Shown in pieces: positions 27,168 through 36,372 of a DNA stretch of 64,000 nt (the stretch's first letter is position 1; each line of letters starts with the position of its first letter). Made by a program: the position numbers and the translations under genes. The notes beneath the pieces are model-generated. The model did no database searches and was not told the origin of the DNA. It was given only the letters and a program-made list of their open reading frames with translations. This DNA is from M3007 sp964646615 (GTDB lineage: Bacteria; Bacteroidota; Bacteroidia; Chitinophagales; Saprospiraceae): positions 15,018-79,017 of the forward strand of contig CAZYEV010000049.1 in assembly GCA_964646615.1 (NCBI GenBank), written 5' to 3'.

Positions 27168-27202
27168 AGCCGATATTTTCTGCCTTAACCACCACTGCCG
27201 AT

Positions 27203-28183
27203 ATGCGTAAACTCCTGTGTTTATGGCTGGCCTTCCTTGCCTTTTCTTGCCAGAAAGTGGATGATTGGGGTGTTCTGGTGCCGCCGACGGTGGACCAGGA
27301 CGCCCATCTGCCCAGCGTGCGCGTGCGCGTGGCCGGGCGCGAGCGGCAACTTCACGTCCGGACGTTTGGCCGGGCCACAAATCCGCCCCTGTTTGTTTTA
27401 CACGGGAGTTTTACGGACACCCGGCCCTATCGAAACATCTGCGAAAGCCTGGCCGATAAGTACCACGTCGTCCTGTGGGACCAACGCGGCTGCGGTCTTT
27501 CCGAGCGCATCCCGGAAGAGGAGTTTACGTTGGAAACAGCCGTAGAGGAGATAGACGCTATGAAAAGCCTGTATTCGCCCAACACTAAGGTAACCCTCAT
27601 TGGGCAGTCGTGGGGCGGGGGGCTGGCAACCCTCTACACCTCGAAAAGGCCGGAAAACGTTGAGCAATTGCTGCTCCTGGAACCCATGCCGCTCACCGGC
27701 GACGATATGCAGCAGCTGTTCAAGACCATCGTACAGTTTCGCTACGACAACACCACCTGGAACAACCTGGCCCGACACGGGCAGGCCCTCAGCCCCAAAG
27801 ACCACGAACAGATTGACTATCGCGCCATGATGATCCTGCGAAGCACCATGACAGCAGGCTATCACTGCGACGGCAACAACCCGCCCGCCTGGCCCATCCA
27901 CCGCGTGGGCGGCTTCATAGAGTACGTGCGTAACAAGCGCTTAGGCAACCCGGTCGCAGGGTTCAAGTACAATTTTACCGAAGGCATCCAGAATTATCGC
28001 GACACCGTCCTGATACTGGGCGGCTCCTGCAGCTCTTTGGGCTACAACATGCAGAAAACGTACTCGCTGCCCCATTTCCCCAACGCTCGTGTTGTGGAAA
28101 TCAAAAACGCCGGACACCGCATGAGCATGGAAAAATTTGAGGAAGTAATGGCGGCTATTAAGGCGTTTTTGAAAGAGTACTAA
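27203..28183 (+). CDS. Alpha/beta-hydrolase lipoprotein (prolyl-aminopeptidase-like)
   Basis: A 326-residue protein with a lipoprotein signal (LWLAFLAFSC, Cys16). The hydrolase core has the oxyanion-hole HGSF (67-70), the DQRGCGLSE signature typical of proline iminopeptidase-type enzymes, the nucleophile Ser136 in GQSWGG, and a C-terminal catalytic His in NAGHRM. It should be anchored to the outer membrane facing the periplasm or to the inner membrane. Peptidase activity is suggested by the DQRGxG motif but not proven. Next gene on the same strand starts 158 bases later. Confidence 0.85.
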   Translation: MRKLLCLWLAFLAFSCQKVDDWGVLVPPTVDQDAHLPSVRVRVAGRERQLHVRTFGRATNPPLFVLHGSFTDTRPYRNICESLADKYHVVLWDQRGCGLSERIPEEEFTLETAVEEIDAMKSLYSPNTKVTLIGQSWGGGLATLYTSKRPENVEQLLLLEPMPLTGDDMQQLFKTIVQFRYDNTTWNNLARHGQALSPKDHEQIDYRAMMILRSTMTAGYHCDGNNPPAWPIHRVGGFIEYVRNKRLGNPVAGFKYNFTEGIQNYRDTVLILGGSCSSLGYNMQKTYSLPHFPNARVVEIKNAGHRMSMEKFEEVMAAIKAFLKEY

Positions 28184-28341
28184 GCGCTGGCTTCAGGGCA
28201 ATGAAATATGTCGCACCTTTGAACGTTGCCTTTACCTTCCTGATATGTATGCTGCGCCTTTTCTGCATTCACCTACAACAAGTGCGTACTCAAAACGAGT
28301 CTTCCTGAAGCCGAACAACTGCGATATAACAGCCCCCTGAT

Positions 28342-28977
28342 ATGTACACCCGGCCTTTGCTTGCAGCTCTCCTGACGCTCTGCTGCGTATCCGTCGGCCA
28401 GGCCCAGTGGGTAGCAGAAGACCCCTGGCAAGCAGCCGCTCAGGCAGCACCCAAAGGTGCCTGGGCTACGTTAGAAGTCGTCAACGGCGACTCTACATTC
28501 CTCATGGCGCTACCCGTTGTCCGCATAACCGCGCGGCGCATTTTCAAAGACGAAGCCGAACGCCGTCAGCACTTTCTCTATACCCGTGCTGCGCGCAAAG
28601 TGTACCCTTATGCCCTGCAGGCCATTCACCTCTACGAAGAAGTGCAGGCCGAAACCCAGGATATGAACAAGCGCCAACGCCGCCGGTACTATCGGCGCGA
28701 GAAACGCGACCTGGAAAAAGACTACGAAGAACAACTCAAAAACCTGACGCGCACCGAAGGCAAGGTGCTCATCAAAATGATTGAGAAAGAACTCCATAAA
28801 CCCTTTTACGAACTCATCAAAGAAACCCGCGGCGGCCTGGCGGCCAACTACTGGCACAACTTAGCCAAAATATGGGGCTACGACCTGAAAACACCTTACG
28901 TGCCCGGAGCCGACCCTCTGCTCGATGAGGTGCTGCTCGACTACGACTTCGGCAAAACGGACTGGTGGCACTACTGA
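28342..28977 (+). CDS. DUF4294 family exported protein
   Basis: A 211-residue protein with signal peptide LLAALLTLCCVSVGQAQ. The body is charged and helical: RQHFLYTRAARKVYPYA, KRQRRRYYRREKRDLEKDY, and the conserved KMIEKELHKPFYELIKE and WHNLAKIWGYDLKTPY blocks. This matches DUF4294, a family restricted to Bacteroidota with unknown function. It is convergent with the large Asp-box protein gene (5-base gap). A 31-codon upstream reading frame (28245-28340) ends one base before this ATG. Confidence 0.85.
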   Translation: MYTRPLLAALLTLCCVSVGQAQWVAEDPWQAAAQAAPKGAWATLEVVNGDSTFLMALPVVRITARRIFKDEAERRQHFLYTRAARKVYPYALQAIHLYEEVQAETQDMNKRQRRRYYRREKRDLEKDYEEQLKNLTRTEGKVLIKMIEKELHKPFYELIKETRGGLAANYWHNLAKIWGYDLKTPYVPGADPLLDEVLLDYDFGKTDWWHY

Positions 28978-28982
28978 CCCGA

Positions 28983-31900
28983 CTAATTGGCCCGAATGAT
29001 CTCGATTTCCAGCTGGCGCACCAATTGGTTCAGCGCCGGAAGGTCGGCCTCGCGAATGCGCTGCCAGCGGGCCAACTCGGCGTTGATTTTTCCAAACAGC
29101 ATGTCCCTGACCTGCACAGCCTGTGTGGTGGGTGGGAAATCACCTGCAGCAGCGACCTCCATGACGTTACCCAGCTGGTCGTTGAGCCGCACCGGAAAGT
29201 TGAGCGGGTCTTGCGAAGAGCGGTTTCTGGTCTGATACAGCGCCTCCTCGATCTCCGTCATGGCCGTCTGGACAGACTTCATTTTTTCGCGCAGCGGTTT
29301 GAGGCGATCTTCGTCGGTCAGGCGGCTTTCCAGCGTCTTTATCTGGCTGCGCACAGTGCGGATTTGCTCGATGGCCGTGTGTATTTCCGATAGTTTATCG
29401 GCGCAAGCTTTGACGAACTCGAACTGCGCGGCGTAGTCCTCCGGCCGAGCGGAAGCGCGCGGGTCGGGCAGCACACTGAAGCGCTCCTCGGCCTGCTGGC
29501 CATTCCACACCAAGCGGACGCGGTATTCACCGGGCGGCACTTTGGGCCCGTTGAGGCGCGTGGACCACAGTACCAGGCCCTCAAACTTCTTGATATCGGG
29601 GTAGCGCAGGTTCCACACGAAGCGGTTACCACCGGCTTTGAGGTCGGTGAGCTTATCGGTCTTGTCGTGGTAGGAGGCGAAGCGCCGGATGAGATTACCC
29701 TGGGCGTCTAAGAATTCCAGGGCGATGGAGTCTTTTTCGGAGGGTTTGTTTTTCAGGTAGAAGTGCGTCATCACGCCGCCGGGGTGGTTGGTGCCGGCGG
29801 TTTTGAGGTTGCGCACCTGGCGCCCCTCCATGCGATAGGAAGGCATGGGCTGGTAGAGGTGGAAGTCCTTTTGCCCGATGCTTTCCTGCACCTGATGGAG
29901 CACCGTCAGGTCGTCTATGATCCACAGGCTTCGGCCCTGAGTGGCCGCGATGAGGTTGTCGTTTTTGATGGCCAGGTCGGTAATGGGCACAATGGGCAGG
30001 TTGAGCTGGAAGCGTTGCCATGTGGCGCCGTCGTCGAAGCTGACGTACATGCCCTGCTCTGTGCCGCAGTAGAGCAAGCCGCGGCGTTTGGGATCGGCGC
30101 GCAGGACGCGCGTGAAGTGTTCGGCGGCAATGCCGTTGGTGATTTTGCGCCAGGTGCGCCCATAGTCGGCGGTATGGAACAGATAGGGGCTGTAATCGCC
30201 CATTTTGTATGAAGTGGCAGCGATATAAAGACCACCTTTTCGGAACGGGTCGGGTTCGACGCAGTTGACCATGCACCATTTGGGCATCTGAGGCGGTGTA
30301 ACATTGGCCCACGTGGCACCACCGTCGCGGCTGACGTGCACCAGACCATCGTCGGTGCCTACCCACAGCAGGCCGGGTTCGTAGGGCGACTCACAGGCAG
30401 CGAAGATGGTGCAATAGTATTCGACGCCGGTGTTGTCCTGGGTGATAGGGCCTCCGGAGGATTTCTGGCGTTCGCGGTCGTTGGTGGTCAGGTCGGGGCT
30501 AATAGTGGTCCAGCTGTGTCCCTCGTCGGTGGTTACGTGCAGATGATTGGAGGCGGCGTAGAGTTTGCGCGGATCGTGTGGCGAGAAGAAGAGCGGGAAG
30601 TTCCACTGGAAGCGGTAGCGCGCGTCTTCGGCGCCGTGGCCCATGTTGTCTTCGGGCCAGACGTTGATGATGCGGTAGGTTTTGTTGCGGTGGTCAACTC
30701 GAGTGAGGTATCCGTGGTACGAGCCCCCATAGACGATATCGTCGTTGGTAGGGTCCACGGCGATGTGGCCCGACTCGCCGCCGGCAGTGGGTTCCCAGTC
30801 GCGTTCTTCGATGCTGGTACCTTCGGTGCGATGCCGGATGCGCAGAGTACTGTTGTCTTGCTGGGCGACGTAGATGCGGTACGGAAAAGCATTATCGGTC
30901 GTTACGCGGTAAAACTGGGCAGTGGGCTGGTTGTGGTAGGTGCTCCAGGTTTCTCCGCCGTCGTAGGTGATTTGAGCGCCGCCGTCATCGGCGATGATCA
31001 TGCGTTTGGGGTCTTCGGGGGCTATCCACAGGTCGTGGTGGTCGCCGTGGGGAGCCGATTTAGCGGTGAAGGTTTTGCCGCCATCTTTGGAGACGTGGTA
31101 CTGCACATTGACGATATAGACCTTGTCGGGGTCGTGCGTATCGGCATAGATGCGCGTGTAGTACCAGGCGCGTTGGCGCAGGTTTCGGTCGTCGTTGAGT
31201 TTTGTCCAGGTTTTGCCGCCGTCGTCGGAGCGGAAGACGCCGCCGTTTTGGGCCTCTATAATGGCCCACACGCGCTGTGGATTGGCAGACGACACAGCGA
31301 TACCGATGATGCCGATGGTGTCTTTTTGCGGCAGACCGGGGTTGCGTGTCAGTTCCGTCCAGGTGTCGCCACCGTCGGTGCTTTTCCATAGGGCAGAGCC
31401 TTCACCGCCGCTGCTGAGGCTGTACGGAGTGCGGCGCACGCGCCAGGTGCTGGCATAAAGGATGCGCGGATTGGTAGGGTCGAAGCACAGGTCAATGGCT
31501 CCGGCGTCTTCATTGGCAAAGAGGATGCGTTCCCAGGTGCGCCCGCCATCTTTGGAGCGATAGACACCACGCTCGGGTGAGGGTTTGAACAGATCGCCCA
31601 GTACAGCGGCATAGACGAGGTCCGGGTTTTGTGGGTGCACCCGTATGCGCGGGATGTGGCGGCTGTTGGGCAGGCCCATGTACATCCACGTCTGGCCGGC
31701 ATCCGTGCTCTTCCACACGCCCGTGCCGGCGCTGACGTTGCCGCGCACCGTCTTCTCGCCACCGCCCACATAGAGAACATTTGGGTCGGAAGGCGCTACT
31801 TCCACTGCGCCAATGGAGCCGCCGAAGTAACCGTCCGAGAGGTTTTCCCACGTACGGCCGCCATCGGTCGTACGCCAAACGCCACCGCCCGTAGCACCGA

Positions 31901-32102
31901 AATAAAATAGGTTGGGCTTACCCACAACACCCACCACGGCCGCCGAACGGCCTCCTCGAAACGGGCCAATGCAGCGCCATTCCAGGGCATTATACAGGTG
32001 CTCACCTATCCGCGGCGTCGGCGCCGCAGGTGGGTTTTTTTGGGCAAAGGCCGACCCAATGGTCGTCAGAACAAACAACAGGTAACCGGGTATCCAGCGC
32101 AT
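28983..32102 (-). CDS. Exported Asp-box (BNR/VPS10-like) beta-propeller protein
   Basis: A 1039-residue protein with signal peptide WIPGYLLFVLTTIGSAFAQ. At least eleven Asp-box motifs of the SxDxGxTW type are spread over residues about 60-740: TTDGGRTW, STDAGQTW, SKDGGRTW, STDGGDTW, SDDGGKTW, SKDGGKTF, TYDGGETW, TTDEGHSW, SRDGGATW, TADYGRTW and SFDDGATW. These build one or two sortilin-like ten-blade propellers. The C-terminal about 250 residues are a separate, partly helical domain (KTLESRLTDEDRLKPLREK). Annotation pipelines call such proteins glycosyl hydrolases, but no glycosidase active site is evident. ATG 32102 gives the signal peptide. The gene is divergent from the TolB-like gene. Confidence 0.85.
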   Translation of the reverse strand: MRWIPGYLLFVLTTIGSAFAQKNPPAAPTPRIGEHLYNALEWRCIGPFRGGRSAAVVGVVGKPNLFYFGATGGGVWRTTDGGRTWENLSDGYFGGSIGAVEVAPSDPNVLYVGGGEKTVRGNVSAGTGVWKSTDAGQTWMYMGLPNSRHIPRIRVHPQNPDLVYAAVLGDLFKPSPERGVYRSKDGGRTWERILFANEDAGAIDLCFDPTNPRILYASTWRVRRTPYSLSSGGEGSALWKSTDGGDTWTELTRNPGLPQKDTIGIIGIAVSSANPQRVWAIIEAQNGGVFRSDDGGKTWTKLNDDRNLRQRAWYYTRIYADTHDPDKVYIVNVQYHVSKDGGKTFTAKSAPHGDHHDLWIAPEDPKRMIIADDGGAQITYDGGETWSTYHNQPTAQFYRVTTDNAFPYRIYVAQQDNSTLRIRHRTEGTSIEERDWEPTAGGESGHIAVDPTNDDIVYGGSYHGYLTRVDHRNKTYRIINVWPEDNMGHGAEDARYRFQWNFPLFFSPHDPRKLYAASNHLHVTTDEGHSWTTISPDLTTNDRERQKSSGGPITQDNTGVEYYCTIFAACESPYEPGLLWVGTDDGLVHVSRDGGATWANVTPPQMPKWCMVNCVEPDPFRKGGLYIAATSYKMGDYSPYLFHTADYGRTWRKITNGIAAEHFTRVLRADPKRRGLLYCGTEQGMYVSFDDGATWQRFQLNLPIVPITDLAIKNDNLIAATQGRSLWIIDDLTVLHQVQESIGQKDFHLYQPMPSYRMEGRQVRNLKTAGTNHPGGVMTHFYLKNKPSEKDSIALEFLDAQGNLIRRFASYHDKTDKLTDLKAGGNRFVWNLRYPDIKKFEGLVLWSTRLNGPKVPPGEYRVRLVWNGQQAEERFSVLPDPRASARPEDYAAQFEFVKACADKLSEIHTAIEQIRTVRSQIKTLESRLTDEDRLKPLREKMKSVQTAMTEIEEALYQTRNRSSQDPLNFPVRLNDQLGNVMEVAAAGDFPPTTQAVQVRDMLFGKINAELARWQRIREADLPALNQLVRQLEIEIIRAN

Positions 32103-32134
32103 AGTTCGTGTGTTTTTAATCTGAAAACAGACCG

Positions 32135-32142
32135 CAAGGCTA
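32135..32142 (-). promoter_or_regulatory. Variant -7 element TAGCCTTG
   Basis: TAnnCTTG followed by CGG on the minus strand, 32 bases upstream of the Asp-box protein ATG. The divergent gene has the near-identical TAACCTTGCGG. Confidence 0.35.
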
Positions 32143-32322
32143 CGAAAAACCCCGTAAACCGTGCCTTTAAGCGCTGGCGAGCCTACGGCACCATCACGTC
32201 CACAAACAAACCCGAGCTTTGGCGAGTCTTTCATCTCACCACCTCTACCCTCAGGGTTCCACCTTGAACCGTTTCAGCACCGCTTTTGACAAAAACCTGA
32301 CAATGACCGCCCATAAGCGGCG

Positions 32323-32330
32323 TAACCTTG
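32323..32330 (+). promoter_or_regulatory. Variant -7 element TAACCTTG
   Basis: TAnnCTTG followed by CGG, 27 bases upstream of ATG 32358. Confidence 0.35.
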
Positions 32331-32357
32331 CGGGCTTAAACGTAAAAGCACTAAACC

Positions 32358-33434
32358 ATGCGCAACCTTTTCATTCTGCTAAGCCTTACCCTCATATCCC
32401 TCTCCGCCCTGGGCCAAACCGAAGCCATCTCCACCTCGCCCACCGAGCAAAAATACCTGCGCAACATCCGACAGCTCACCTTCGGCGGCGACAACGCTGA
32501 AGCCTACTGGAGCCCCGACGGAAAATGGCTTACCTTCCAGACCAACAACCCCGCCTGGAACCTCCAATGCGACCACATCTACGCCATGGAGGTGGAAAAA
32601 GCCGCTGGAAACCCCAACTATCGCCCTCTGAGCATCAGCGGCGGCAAAGGCCGCACCACCTGCTCCTACTTCATGCCCGACGGCAAACACATCCTCTTCG
32701 CCAGCACCATGGCTGGCGGAGCATCGTGCCCCCATGTACCCCAGCCTTCGGGTAAGTACCTGTGGCCCATCTACGACTCCTACGACATCTATGTGGCCGA
32801 CTTGCAGGGCAACATCGTGAAGCAGCTGACCAACCACCCTGGCTACGATGCTGAAGCCGTTGTCAGCCCAAAAGGCGATAAAATCCTCTTCACCAGCACC
32901 CGCTCGGGCGACCTCGACCTGTGGACGATGGACCTCGATGGCTCCAACCTGCGCCAAATAACCTTCGACCTGGGCTACGACGGCGGCGCCTTCTTCAGCC
33001 CCGACGGCAGCCAGATCGTCTTCCGAGCCAGCCGGCCCAAAACGGAAGAGGAAATCCGCGAATACCGCGAGCTGCTGGCCCAGGGCCTGGTAGCCCCCAC
33101 CAACATGGAAATTTTCGTGTGCAATGCCGACGGTACCAATCTGCGCCAGGTAACCCGCTTGGGCAAAGCCAACTGGGCGCCCTACTTCCACCCTTCGGGC
33201 CAGAAAATCATCTTCTCCAGCAACCACCACTCCACACGCGGCTACGACTTCCAGCTCTACCTCATCAACGTGGACGGTACCGGGCTGGAGCGCATCACGA
33301 CAGAAAGCATTTTCAACGCCTTCCCCATGTTCTCGCCCGACGGCAAACGCTTAGTCTGGAGCAGCAACCGCAACAATGGCGGCACTCGCGACACCAACGT
33401 CTTTGTGGCGGATTGGGTGGAAGGGGAGCAGTGA
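32358..33434 (+). CDS. Exported TolB-like PD40 beta-propeller protein
   Basis: A 358-residue protein with signal peptide LFILLSLTLISLSALGQ. Six PD40 blades are seen: AYWSPDGKWLTFQTN, FMPDGKHILFAST, VSPKGDKILFTSTR, FSPDGSQIVFRASR, FHPSGQKIIFSSN and FSPDGKRLVWSSNRN, each with the ordered D-G-K/x pattern. DLDGSNLRQIT and NADGTNLRQVT are the matching inner strands. A binding or sensing role in the periplasm is likely. The same blade type occurs in the metallopeptidase at 21164, but here there is no enzyme domain. Promoter TAACCTTG lies just upstream. Confidence 0.85.
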   Translation: MRNLFILLSLTLISLSALGQTEAISTSPTEQKYLRNIRQLTFGGDNAEAYWSPDGKWLTFQTNNPAWNLQCDHIYAMEVEKAAGNPNYRPLSISGGKGRTTCSYFMPDGKHILFASTMAGGASCPHVPQPSGKYLWPIYDSYDIYVADLQGNIVKQLTNHPGYDAEAVVSPKGDKILFTSTRSGDLDLWTMDLDGSNLRQITFDLGYDGGAFFSPDGSQIVFRASRPKTEEEIREYRELLAQGLVAPTNMEIFVCNADGTNLRQVTRLGKANWAPYFHPSGQKIIFSSNHHSTRGYDFQLYLINVDGTGLERITTESIFNAFPMFSPDGKRLVWSSNRNNGGTRDTNVFVADWVEGEQ

Positions 33435-33468
33435 GGATAGCTCGCCCCGAACGACAGCACATGGGCCT

Positions 33469-34047
33469 TTAGCCCGCCAACGCCATTTCGCTCAGGCGCT
33501 TCTCAAAGACGGCTTCGGATAGCCACAGGAAGCCGTCCATGAACTGCTGGATATTCTTTTCAAAAGCCGCATCCAGGAGGTTGCCGTCCTCGTCGAAGCG
33601 CTGCTGCACCTGCCCGACGATCAGCATTTGCGGAATGGCATAGCCGGCAATACCCAGCACCAGTTGTTGCATGGCTAAAGCGGCCCGAATGCCGCCCAGG
33701 GCACCAGTGCTGACCGATACGACGCCAATGACCTTACGCGCAAATTCGCGGTCTTTAAGGTAGTCCACGGCGTTTTTGAGCGCTGCCGTGTAACTGCCGT
33801 TGTATTCGGGCGACACGAACAAGTAGGCATCTGCCGCTCGAATGCGGCGGGCGAAGTCTTCCAGGCCCTCAGGCGGGTTAGGGTGGCGGCTCAACACTTC
33901 CTCTAAGGCCGGGAACTGGTACTCGGCCAGGTCTAGCACTTCGGCGTTGTGGTTGGTGTGGGCCTCTATCCACTGTTTCAAGGCCAGCGTTACGCGATGC
34001 GACTGGCGATTGAGGCGCGTGCTTCCGGAAATGATAGCGATTTGCAT
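33469..34047 (-). CDS. NAD(P)H-dependent FMN reductase
   Basis: A 192-residue flavodoxin-like reductase. The FMN phosphate loop is GSTRLNRQS near residue 8, and the second signature is VSPEYNGSYTAALKNAVDYL near residue 80; VGVVSVSTGALGG-like residues follow. Family enzymes reduce FMN, quinones or chromate with NAD(P)H in the cytoplasm. ATG 34047 is used because it begins directly with the first beta strand (MQIAIISGSTR). It follows gldG on the same strand after 179 bases. No specific substrate can be assigned. Confidence 0.9.
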   Translation of the reverse strand: MQIAIISGSTRLNRQSHRVTLALKQWIEAHTNHNAEVLDLAEYQFPALEEVLSRHPNPPEGLEDFARRIRAADAYLFVSPEYNGSYTAALKNAVDYLKDREFARKVIGVVSVSTGALGGIRAALAMQQLVLGIAGYAIPQMLIVGQVQQRFDEDGNLLDAAFEKNIQQFMDGFLWLSEAVFEKRLSEMALAG

Positions 34048-34226
34048 GGTCGTCAGAACGCGCTGGAGAACGGATGGTTCACGATTCGTTTCACATTTTG
34101 AGGCCGACACGACCGCGTGCTTTGACAGAAATCCTCCACCAGAAACTGCATTTGGGCAAGGCCGATTTTAGGCCTATCCATGGATGCTACTTTGCCTTAG
34201 TGGGTCTGGCCAAACTGGCTTAGCCG

Positions 34227-35927
34227 CTATTGGTATCGTCGCTTGCGTCGCCAATGGAAAAAGAGGCCGAACAGCGCCAGGAAGAGCAACGGCGCGCCGA
34301 TATTGAGTGCCTGCCAGAGCGGTTTTTCTTCTTTGGCACGGACGGTATCTAACAGGCGCAGTTTGACCTCGCGCGAGCGGGCCTCGATGACGCCGGAAGA
34401 CTCGATAAGGTACTCTACCGCGTTGATGAGCAGGTCTCGGTTAGCATAGGTAGCGTTTTCGAAGCGGTTGAAGCCCAGCGGGAGCCATTCCTTTTTAGCT
34501 CGGTCGCGCACAAAGTTGGCGGCCACATCGCCGTCGCTGATGACGATCATGCGCGTGGGCTGGCTTTGCGGGCGAAACGTCAGACCGGCCTGGCGCAGTC
34601 CTTCGGCCATTTGCTCCGACACGCGATTTTCGTAGTTGGACGGGAACTCGCCTTCGAGCAGCACGCCCAGCGTCTGGTGGCCCTTGTTGAAATATTCCGG
34701 CTTGAGCTCTTCGCCCATGATTTCAAAACCCAACTCAATGGGGCTAAATTGCAGGCGGCTGTATCGGCTGCTGCGCAACAGCACCGTCTTCTTTACCGGC
34801 GTTTTGGTGCGGATGGTGTCTATCGAAGAGCAAAAGCGCAGCTCGACGCGGTCTAAGTTTTTGACCACCGGATGGGTACCTGTGGGCAGCACCGCCAGGT
34901 GATAGGGCCAGGGGAAGAGCCGAAACTGCGGCGCGTTGCCCACCACGCCTACCTGAAGCGGGATTTGCGTGCACTCCATGTCGAGCACCAGATCGGGCTG
35001 AATGCGCACGCCGTACTTGAAGAGCATATCTTCGAGGTTGAGCGGGTAATCGCTCGGGATGAAGCGCTTTTGGTGGCGCAGGCTGTCTAAGCTGGCGTCG
35101 AGGCGGTCTATCAGCCACAGCACTTTGCCACCGTTCATGATGTACTGGTCTATGATGAACTTGTCGCGCTCCGAGAAGGCCGTGCGCGGCTGGGCGATGA
35201 TGAGCAGCGCGCACTTGTCGGGCGGCAGGTGAATGATGGAGTCCAGCGTAATGCGGTCGGTATCGTAGAACTGCCGCAGCGAGCGCTCGAAGTCTTTGGT
35301 TTGCAGTTCATCCAGCTCTCCATGTCCGCGTGTGAACAGGATGATGGGCCGCCCTTTGGAGCGCAGTTTCTTGATGGCGTTGGCAAACTTGTATTCCAGC
35401 AGGCTGATGGAATTGTTGATGACCTCGTCGGGCAGCAGCGTAGGCGACTGGTTTTCCAACAGATTTACGATGACCTTGCGACCGCCGTAATGGAAGATGA
35501 CCGTAGGGTAAATGATTTGCGATTTGCTTTCGCCTTCGCCGCGCACGTTGAGGTTGACGGGGGCAATGCCTTCTTCGAGCAGGGCTTTGCGACGGGCGTT
35601 GACCTCTTCCTTGCTGCCTTTGTTAGGGTCTTCGAACTGGTAGTCAATATAGCCACTGATGCTGCGGAAGTCATCGAGCATCTCGCGCGTGGCCGTGCGC
35701 AGGCGTTTGAAACCCGCCGGAAATTCGCCCTCCAACAGCACGCGCACGTAGATGCGGTCGTCTACACTTTTGAGCAGCTCGCGCGTAGGCTTCGTGAGCG
35801 TATAGCGCTTCTCCTCTGTGAGGTCAAGATGAGTATAGACCTGATTGGCCAGGATATTAACAAGGACTAAGATGCCGGCGAACAGGCCAAATTGCAACAG
35901 AGATTGGGTGCGCTGGGAGCGTGGCAT
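34227..35927 (-). CDS. gldG: Gliding-motility ABC transporter component GldG
   Basis: A 566-residue protein with one N-terminal helix (FGLFAGILVLVNILANQV) and one C-terminal helix (PLLFLALFGLFFHW) ending in RRKRRYQ. Signature blocks are YTLTKPTRELLKSVDDRIYV, NLNVRGEGESKSQIIYP and IILFTRGHGELDELQ. GldG is the large periplasmic-domain partner of the GldFA ABC transporter needed for gliding in Flavobacterium. Its usual partner gldF is normally directly upstream; here the upstream 445 bases are non-coding and gldF is absent. ATG 35927 is preferred to an in-frame TTG at 35933. It ends with TAG. Confidence 0.93.
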   Translation of the reverse strand: MPRSQRTQSLLQFGLFAGILVLVNILANQVYTHLDLTEEKRYTLTKPTRELLKSVDDRIYVRVLLEGEFPAGFKRLRTATREMLDDFRSISGYIDYQFEDPNKGSKEEVNARRKALLEEGIAPVNLNVRGEGESKSQIIYPTVIFHYGGRKVIVNLLENQSPTLLPDEVINNSISLLEYKFANAIKKLRSKGRPIILFTRGHGELDELQTKDFERSLRQFYDTDRITLDSIIHLPPDKCALLIIAQPRTAFSERDKFIIDQYIMNGGKVLWLIDRLDASLDSLRHQKRFIPSDYPLNLEDMLFKYGVRIQPDLVLDMECTQIPLQVGVVGNAPQFRLFPWPYHLAVLPTGTHPVVKNLDRVELRFCSSIDTIRTKTPVKKTVLLRSSRYSRLQFSPIELGFEIMGEELKPEYFNKGHQTLGVLLEGEFPSNYENRVSEQMAEGLRQAGLTFRPQSQPTRMIVISDGDVAANFVRDRAKKEWLPLGFNRFENATYANRDLLINAVEYLIESSGVIEARSREVKLRLLDTVRAKEEKPLWQALNIGAPLLFLALFGLFFHWRRKRRYQ

Positions 35928-35955
35928 AGGCAAGCGAGATTACGTACATCGGCTG

Positions 35956-35963
35956 CAAAGGTA
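35956..35963 (-). promoter_or_regulatory. Bacteroidota -7 element TACCTTTG for gldG
   Basis: TACCTTTG on the minus strand, 28 bases upstream of the gldG ATG. Confidence 0.5.
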
Positions 35964-36341
35964 ATTGGTGTTCAGGCTGCCGGATATTGCCCCCTACTTA
36001 TTCACAGCCCTAACTCAGGGCACAGGAGCAGTTCGGCTTTCCAACCACACACTAACGGGCTCGAAGTCTAAAATCTTCCTCAGCGACGCTATTGAGTGCC
36101 GCCAGAAAGTTTTTGGGTGTTTTTCAGACACTTGCAGCTCTCTGACCGACTCTACGAGTAGCGAAGCAACGCCACGGAGACACACCGATACAACGAGTTG
36201 GCCCGGCAAATCCGAGAAAAGCAACCCATCGCGAACTTTGAGCCAGTATGTAAGAATACCCCAAAGGCGGCCATTAAGCATTTGGGTATCCCTCAGAATT
36301 CTGCCGATAATGCACTGGCGCGCTAACCGCATTCTTTTGCC

Positions 36342-36349
36342 GACCTTTG
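36342..36349 (+). promoter_or_regulatory. Near-consensus -7 element GACCTTTG for hldD
   Basis: Differs from TACCTTTG at the first base only; 23 bases upstream of ATG 36373. Confidence 0.35.
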
Positions 36350-36372
36350 CCGCCCAAAAGCAACTCAGACGC

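Larger units (their letters stand above)
35928..36372. other. Divergent intergenic region between gldG and hldD
   Basis: No convincing gene is present; the in-frame extension of hldD through here has no family similarity. It holds -7 elements for both flanking genes (35956-35963 minus, 36342-36349 plus), an imperfect inverted pair ATACCCCAAA/TTTGGGTAT and a short palindrome CAGAATTCTG. Confidence 0.55.

Noticed and set aside
30336..31391. 351-residue frame antisense to the Asp-box protein
   Set aside because: Mirror of the repeated Asp-box codons; low-complexity Val/Gly/Asp composition and no recognisable domain.
35965..36372. In-frame extension of hldD through the divergent spacer
   Set aside because: No family similarity, and it crosses promoter elements; HldD proteins begin at the nucleotide-binding strand at 36373.
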